Below, in pieces: positions 5,458 to 9,083 of a stretch of DNA of 9,083 bases. Each line of letters starts with the position of its first letter. Within the stretch, counting starts at the first letter, position 1. The stretch is from a halophilic archaeon J07HX64 (lineage in GTDB: Archaea; Halobacteriota; Halobacteria; Halobacteriales; Haloarculaceae): NCBI GenBank assembly GCA_000416085.1, contig KE356579.1, forward strand, positions 943,447 to 952,529. The letters are read 5' to 3'. Position numbers and translations under genes: made by a program. Below the pieces are notes generated by a model. That model did no database searches, was not told where the DNA came from, and saw nothing but the letters and a program-made list of their open reading frames with translations.

Positions 5458-5982
5458 ATGACAGATGACACAAACGATGACGACGACGAACAGAACACCG
5501 GGGGGTCGATTCCGCTCGGCAACGTCTTCGAGACGCTCTCGGAGCTGCTCGACGCGCTCGAGGACGTGGACACCGACGAGCAGACCTCGGGTCGGGTCAC
5601 CCGCGGGAACGCCACGTTCGACTACAACATCAACATCGGCAGGATCAACCCGTCCGGCGAGAGCCGCCGCAACCGCCGCCAGCGGGACTGGGACATCCGC
5701 GGCGAGTCCGACGACCACGAGTACCGCGTCCGGGTCAACGAGGCATCGGGTGAACTCGTCGTGATCGCCGATCTCCCGGCCGTCTCACCCGACGAGGTCG
5801 AGGTTGGCACCACCGAGGACGCACTCAAGATCCGTGTGGACGGAACCGTCGTCGAGTCCGTCCCGCTGGACTGGGACGGCGCGGCGGTCACCGACGTGAC
5901 ATTCAAAAATCAGGTCCTCGAGGTCCGCGTCACGCCGGACGGGACCGACGAGGACGATACCGACGGAGAGACCGATATATGA
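5458..5982 (+). CDS. gvpH: GvpH, Hsp20-like gas vesicle protein
   Basis: 174 aa. GvpH has a small-heat-shock-protein fold and is thought to act as a chaperone of other Gvp proteins; it is not strictly required for vesicles. The N-terminus is very acidic (TDDTNDDDDEQNTGG), followed by GSIPLGNVFETLSELLDALE and then an arginine-rich linker (SRRNRRQRDW). An alpha-crystallin-like beta region spans about residues 88-158 (HEYRVRVNEASGELVVIADL through LEVRV). The frame is open from 5434, but ATG 5458 follows the gvpG stop by 1 nt and has GAGGTG at 5445-5450 as ribosome binding site. The stop overlaps gvpI (ATGA). Confidence 0.93.
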   Translation: MTDDTNDDDDEQNTGGSIPLGNVFETLSELLDALEDVDTDEQTSGRVTRGNATFDYNINIGRINPSGESRRNRRQRDWDIRGESDDHEYRVRVNEASGELVVIADLPAVSPDEVEVGTTEDALKIRVDGTVVESVPLDWDGAAVTDVTFKNQVLEVRVTPDGTDEDDTDGETDI

Positions 5983-6422
5983 ACAAGAATAACAGACAAC
6001 AGGACGAACAGAGCCGACAGCGCGAACAGGTTGTCGCAAAGGCGGTACGCAACCGCGACAGAACACGGCAGAACCTCCTCACACAGGGTCGGAAACTGGC
6101 CCGTCGCCGCGCAAAGAACGTCGAACGCACCCGAGAGGGTGCAGACGAGTCGGACAGTTCGACCACTGTGAGCGGTCACTCCACGACGCCACCGGTGGAC
6201 TCGAACGAGCGGGCGGCGGCGCGACACTCACACTCGACTGTTCCGTCACGGCCGAAGGGGTCGACGGTCCCTGCCGCACCGCGACTCTACGGACTCGGCC
6301 TGCACGCGCGACTCCAGCCCGAAACCGAATCCAGCGACGAGACGCCCGCAGCAACGGATACCCCGGAGGCGACATCCGCCGGTGATGCCCCCGGTGCGGC
6401 CGAGGAGGTCGACGAGCGATGA
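5979..6422 (+). CDS. gvpI: GvpI, gas vesicle protein affecting vesicle length
   Basis: 147 aa. GvpI is a non-essential protein; it interacts with GvpH, and its loss changes vesicle length in Halobacterium. The first ~55 residues are strongly basic and glutamine-rich (SRQREQVVAKAVRNRDRTRQ, LARRRAKNVERTREG), unusual for a haloarchaeon but typical of GvpI. The middle holds the conserved APRLYGLGLHARLQ. The C-terminus is acidic and alanine/threonine-rich. The ATG overlaps the gvpH stop (ATGA), and the stop overlaps the gvpJ ATG in the same way. The basic N-terminus is not a sign of a wrong frame, since both overlaps and the LYGLGL motif support it. Confidence 0.9.
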   Translation: MNKNNRQQDEQSRQREQVVAKAVRNRDRTRQNLLTQGRKLARRRAKNVERTREGADESDSSTTVSGHSTTPPVDSNERAAARHSHSTVPSRPKGSTVPAAPRLYGLGLHARLQPETESSDETPAATDTPEATSAGDAPGAAEEVDER

Positions 6423-6685
6423 GTGGTCCGAGTCCGACGCGCACCCAGGGCGACCTCGCGCAGATGCTCGAGACGCTGCTCGACAAGGGCGTCGTAATAA
6501 ACGCGGATATCGCCATCACAATCGGCGATACAGAGTTACTCAGTGTCAAACTCCGCGCAGCGATCGCCTCGTTCGAGACCGCCGCCGAGTACGGGCTCGA
6601 GTTCCCGCTGGGGACCGACCTCGATTCGGTCGAGGCAGCCACGACCCACCAGCCGGCGGATGCCGCAGACGGGGGACAGGGGTGA
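6419..6685 (+). CDS. gvpJ: GvpJ, minor GvpA-family shell protein
   Basis: 88 aa. GvpJ is a GvpA paralogue needed in small amounts, probably for nucleation or tip assembly. The GvpA-like core is clear: LAQMLETLLDKGVVINADIA, then IGDTELLSVKLRAAIASFET and AAEYGLEF, aligning with GvpA's [20 protein letters not shown] and [18 protein letters not shown]. It has an acidic tail beyond the core. GGAGGT at 6404-6409 is a good ribosome binding site 9 nt before the ATG, which itself overlaps the gvpI TGA. gvpK begins 6 nt after the stop. Confidence 0.95.
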   Translation: MSGPSPTRTQGDLAQMLETLLDKGVVINADIAITIGDTELLSVKLRAAIASFETAAEYGLEFPLGTDLDSVEAATTHQPADAADGGQG

Positions 6686-6691
6686 GTATCT

Positions 6692-6994
6692 GTGGAACTC
6701 ACAGTCGACGACGAAAATGATATCCAGAGCGGGCTGACGTCGCTGGTGGTGACGGTTGTCGAACTACTCGTGGAGGCACTCGAACGCGAGGCTGTCCGAC
6801 GGATGGAGAGCGGGGATCTCTCCAACGAGGAGATCGAGCGGCTGGGCCAGCAGCTGCATCGTCTCGAACTGGAGCTCGAACGATTGAAAACCGAACAACA
6901 GATCGAGGACGATGTCGACTCCTTTCGTGGACAGCTCGACGACATCATCGACGATGCACTCCGGAACATTGTTGACGAGGAGGGGGTAGGATGA
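6692..6994 (+). CDS. gvpK: GvpK, accessory gas vesicle protein
   Basis: 100 aa from a GTG start. GvpK is an essential accessory protein of unclear biochemical role. Family features are [20 protein letters not shown], then [37 protein letters not shown] and an acidic end with [15 protein letters not shown]. The protein is mostly helical. The start is supported by GGGGTGA at 6679-6685, which fits the haloarchaeal 16S anti-Shine-Dalgarno and includes the gvpJ stop codon. The stop overlaps the gvpL ATG (ATGA). Confidence 0.94.
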   Translation: MELTVDDENDIQSGLTSLVVTVVELLVEALEREAVRRMESGDLSNEEIERLGQQLHRLELELERLKTEQQIEDDVDSFRGQLDDIIDDALRNIVDEEGVG

Positions 6995-7843
6995 GTGAGT
7001 CACCGACGACAGCCGAGACGACAGCGACAGCGGCTGTCGACAGCGGGCGGTATCTCTACTGTCTGGTCGACCTCACAGAGGGGACCGAGGACAGGTCGAC
7101 GGTCGACATCGCGGGTATCGAGGACGAACCTGTCTCCCTCGTCACGGCACGGCGTGTCTCTATCGGTGCGCTCGTTCACCCGCGGGAGGAACCGTTCGAC
7201 TCGACCGACCTGACGAAGCTCCGTGACTGGTTGCTCGCACACCAGCAGGTCGTCGACGCGGCCGGTGACCGGTTCGGAACGCCACTCCCTGTCAGGTTCG
7301 ACACGGTCATCGAGGGCGATGACGGCGACGTGGCCGCGTGGCTCGACGGGCACGCGACCCAGATCGCCGACGCGTTCGACGAGCTCTCCGGCTGCTGGGA
7401 GTACCGTGTGACGCTGTCCTGGGATTCGACGGAGTTCGAGGCCGAACAGCGGACACTCGACCCCGAACTGTCGGACATCCAGCGCCGCATCGAGGGGTCC
7501 GGGGACGGCACGAGATTCCTGCTCGAGAAACAGTTCGACCAGCGTCTGCGCGAACTGAGACGACAACGGGAGACGGTGCTCGCGGAGCGTCTCGCTCGAC
7601 CGACTCGAGAGCCACGCCGAGCAGCTCACCGAGCGACCGGTACAGTCTGACGCGGCCGCCTCACTCGGTATCGAACTCGACTCCGATGCCGTTACACAGG
7701 TTGCGCTGCTCGCGAGTTCGGCGGCGGAGTCGGCGCTCGGGTCGACGCTCGACGAGATAACCGAAACCCCCGGTGTCGACGTGCGGTTCACCGGGCCCTG
7801 GCCGCCGTACACCTTCGCCCCACAGATCTCCGATGATGAGTAA
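6991..7843 (+). pseudogene. gvpL: GvpL, GvpF/L-family accessory protein, apparent frameshift
   Basis: GvpL is an essential assembly protein that binds several other accessory Gvp proteins. The ATG at 6991 overlaps the gvpK stop and has a purine-rich GAGGAGGGGG site before it. The first ~200 codons are normal GvpL: acidic N-terminus, GRYLYCLVDL, HQQVVDAAGDRFGTPLPVRF and LEKQFDQRLRELRRQRE. That frame then gives an arginine-rich tail and stops at 7648-7650 (219 aa). The family's C-terminus continues in the +1 frame from about 7598: DRLESHAEQLTERPVQSDAA, then DVRFTGPWPPYTFAP, to TAA 7841-7843. Together these would make about 283 residues, near the usual size. The data fit one extra base near 7591-7597 (for example GCTC for GCC). 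True mutation and sequencing error cannot be told apart here. Confidence 0.88.
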
Positions 7844-7922
7844 CACCACATCACCCGGTCCAGAACAGCCACAGCCGGGTGCCGACAGCAACCGGTATCG
7901 ACACCGGGAGGGCACGAGATAG
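7836..7922 (+). CDS. 28-codon mini-ORF between gvpL and gvpM
   Basis: An ORF beginning MSNTTSPGPEQPQPGADSN (an adjacent ATG at 7833 adds one residue) overlaps the end of gvpL. It ends in TAG at 7920-7922, directly against the gvpM ATG and in the same frame as gvpM. The peptide is proline- and glutamine-rich and matches no family I know. It fills a gap otherwise lacking coding sequence. It may serve coupling, be a remnant of a longer N-terminus of gvpM, or be chance. Confidence 0.3.
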   Translation: MSNTTSPGPEQPQPGADSNRYRHREGTR

Positions 7923-8120
7923 ATGGAACCGACAAGAACGGACCAGCACGCCGTCGTGGAACTGCTCGATGTCCTGCTGGAAAAGGGGGTCATCATCCAG
8001 GCGGATATCGTCGTGACAGTCGCCGATATCCCGCTCGTCGGTATCAGTCTCCGGGCCGCAATCGCAGGCATGGCGAAGATGTCCGAGTACGGGGCGGAGA
8101 TGTCCTGGAGCGGTGTGTAG
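7923..8120 (+). CDS. gvpM: GvpM, minor GvpA-family protein
   Basis: 65 aa. GvpM is the second minor GvpA paralogue, essential in small amounts. It reads MEPTRTDQHAVVELLDVLLE, then KGVIIQADIVVTVADIPLVG and ISLRAAIAGMAKMSEYG, with the clear GvpA/J/M core. It is shorter than the ~84-residue Halobacterium protein I recall, lacking the polar C-terminal tail, but the core is complete. GGGAGGG at 7906-7912 acts as ribosome binding site. The ATG immediately follows the TAG of the upstream mini-ORF. It is the last gene of the plus-strand arm; no obvious T-rich terminator is visible after it. Confidence 0.94.
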   Translation: MEPTRTDQHAVVELLDVLLEKGVIIQADIVVTVADIPLVGISLRAAIAGMAKMSEYGAEMSWSGV

Positions 8121-8250
8121 CCGAACCCGGTCTGTCGTGCTATCCTCTCGCGCTGGTCTGTCTGCCCAGCCACCGACGAGAATACAATAGACGCCGGAGT
8201 CTTCCGGGTGACAGCGACCCTTTGCCGCCGAACCGTGTGGACAGGGTCGG

Positions 8251-8643
8251 TCAGCAGGTTCGCCGGGGTGCTCTCCGGAACCGAACGATCAGATACGGTC
8301 CCCGCAGCTCGTACCGCACGTCACCGGTAATCCTGTCTGTGACAGGGGCCGTATCGATTGTGGTCGCTGTCACCCCGTCGACCCGAATGCTGCTCGAGGC
8401 CGCGTCATGAGAAACCCGTATCGACTGATTGTTCGGTGTCCCGGGCAGTCTACGGAACGTCTCGACTGTGCGTTCTTTCACCATCCAGCCCCCCAACCAC
8501 TGTTCGTGCTCTGCGTGCCCCGGATTGTGACTCAGGTGCCTCACGAGTGAGTCGGTGTCCCTGAACTTCCGGGAACAGCCCGGACACGCAGTTCGCTCGT
8601 TGTACGAACGGTTCACGTCTCGGTGACAACTAGTTGTTCTCAC
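8251..8643 (-). CDS. Small C2H2 zinc-finger protein
   Basis: 130 aa from a GTG at 8643-8641, convergent with gvpM. Residues ~20-43 (CPGCSRKFRDTDSLVRHLSH, then NPGH) follow the classic finger spacing C-x2-C-x3-F-x5-L-x2-H, with a further His at +3 and +7. The remainder (FRRLPGTPNNQSIRVSHDAA through VRYELRGPYLIVRF) looks beta-rich and matches nothing I recognise. The protein is arginine-rich, less acidic than typical haloarchaeal proteins, which lowers confidence for the C-terminal part. A DNA-binding or regulatory role is possible but unproven. No other in-frame start precedes the finger; a 12-bp palindrome overlaps its first codons. Confidence 0.55.
   Translation of the reverse strand: MRTTSCHRDVNRSYNERTACPGCSRKFRDTDSLVRHLSHNPGHAEHEQWLGGWMVKERTVETFRRLPGTPNNQSIRVSHDAASSSIRVDGVTATTIDTAPVTDRITGDVRYELRGPYLIVRFRRAPRRTC
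8626..8637. promoter_or_regulatory. Perfect 12-bp palindrome at the start of the zinc-finger ORF
   Basis: ACAACTAGTTGT is self-complementary. It is flanked by GTGA (8623-8626) and TCAC (8640-8643), which also form an inverted pair. It overlaps codons 3-6 of the predicted gene. This could be an autoregulatory operator or chance. Confidence 0.35.
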
Positions 8644-8680
8644 TATTTGAAATCCATGGTTTACTCACCCTGTGGTTCGG

Positions 8681-8690
8681 GCTATAATCT
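8681..8690 (-). promoter_or_regulatory. Candidate TATA box for the zinc-finger gene
   Basis: The minus strand reads AGATTATAGC, centred about 43 bp before the GTG start. An archaeal promoter here would give a leader of about 15 nt. It is the most TATA-like element upstream of the gene. Confidence 0.35.
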
Positions 8691-9002
8691 GACAATCAGG
8701 GGGTCACAGGCGGTAACTGAGAAAGATTACAGATCGTGGGGATTCAGAACACGAGTGTGACCCCGCGGAACGGTGGTCGCTCGCTCTCGCCGACCCCGCT
8801 GTTGACGGAATCGGGACGACACGGGACCCGCGGGCGGGGCAGACGGTATGTCTCGTGACCGCTCCGCGGTCGAGAGTCTCCGTGATGACTGTAGTTGAGG
8901 AGTTACGGGACCAGTCACCCTCCCGGGTACACCAGACAGTAGAGCGGTGAAACGGTACAGACACGCGCGGTCACGGCGACAGACGGCGGACAATGCGCAA
9001 TC

Positions 9003-9009
9003 GTTAAAT
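9003..9009 (+). promoter_or_regulatory. TATA box of the tRNA-Tyr gene
   Basis: GTTAAATTTG contains TTAAATT, centred about 28 bp before the first base of the tRNA, the normal archaeal box A distance for a tRNA transcribed from near its mature 5' end. It lies in the local AT-rich stretch. Confidence 0.6.
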
Positions 9010-9033
9010 TTGCCAGGTGTCTTCTTCTTATAA

Positions 9034-9083
9034 CCGCCCTTAGCTCAGGCTGGTAGAGCAGTCGACTGTAGATCGACTTGCCC
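9034..9083 (+). tRNA. tRNA-Tyr (anticodon GTA), 3' part cut by window end
   Basis: Acceptor 5' strand CCGCCCT (9034-9040), then TA, D-stem GCTC/GAGC (9043-9046 with 9056-9059) and anticodon stem GTCGA/TCGAC (9061-9065 with 9073-9077). The loop CTGTAGA places GTA at 9068-9070, which reads Tyr codons. The first base is C, as expected for archaeal tRNA-Tyr with its C1-G72 pair. No intron is seen next to the anticodon. The T-arm and acceptor 3' strand lie beyond the window. Confidence 0.92.

Larger units (their letters stand above)
8644..9033. other. About 390 bp without a convincing gene
   Basis: The open frames here (minus 8964-8704 and 8993-8727) are rich in Arg, Ser and Pro, show no family motif and lack the acidic composition of the gvp proteins. 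The stretch holds the likely promoter of the zinc-finger gene at its left end and the tRNA promoter at its right end. I see no RNA gene or repeat array in between. Confidence 0.5.

Noticed and set aside
8704..8993. Minus-strand ORFs of 86 and 88 codons
   Set aside because: Overlapping frames, Arg/Ser/Pro-rich with no motif, no ribosome binding site of note and composition unlike the neighbouring genes.

Overview
The window is a haloarchaeal gas vesicle (gvp) gene cluster in high-GC DNA with strongly acidic proteins, followed by a small zinc-finger gene and the start of a tRNA-Tyr gene. The closest architecture I know is the Halobacterium/Haloferax type, with two divergent arms: gvpACNO on one strand and gvpD(E)FGHIJKLM on the other. 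Assignments rest on reading the encoded proteins and on remembered family features. No search was run.

Layout. Minus strand, read right to left: gvpA (2815-2585, main wall protein), gvpC (2527-1340, outer-surface strengthening protein), gvpN (1340-300, AAA+ ATPase), gvpO (303 to the window edge, frame broken). Plus strand: gvpD (2998-4497, regulatory P-loop protein), a 23-codon mini-ORF where gvpE is normally found, gvpF (4567), gvpG, gvpH, gvpI, gvpJ, gvpK, gvpL (6991-7843, frame broken), a 28-codon mini-ORF, and gvpM (7923-8120). Neighbouring genes mostly touch through ATGA or TGATG overlaps, so each arm looks like one translationally coupled operon. A 182-bp divergent promoter region (2816-2997) separates the arms and holds three stacked inverted repeats. 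Right of gvpM is a convergent C2H2 zinc-finger ORF (8643-8251), about 390 bp with no convincing gene, and a promoter plus the 5' part of tRNA-Tyr (GTA) cut by the window end.

How the genes work together. GvpA forms the ribs of the gas-filled shell and GvpC binds its outside. GvpF, G, J, K, L and M are accessory proteins needed early in assembly, with J and M paralogous to GvpA and L paralogous to GvpF. GvpN and GvpO support growth and expression, H and I influence protein stability and vesicle length, and D normally represses by acting on the activator GvpE.

Most unusual points: (1) no gvpE, with a short coupled ORF in its place; (2) apparent single-base frameshifts in both gvpO and gvpL, two genes known to be needed for vesicle formation, so the cluster is either decaying or carries sequence errors; (3) a 36-bp block in the acidic tail of gvpC that is a GvpC repeat motif inserted out of frame; (4) the palindrome array between gvpA and gvpD; (5) a GNRA-type hairpin at the predicted start of the gvpA mRNA.
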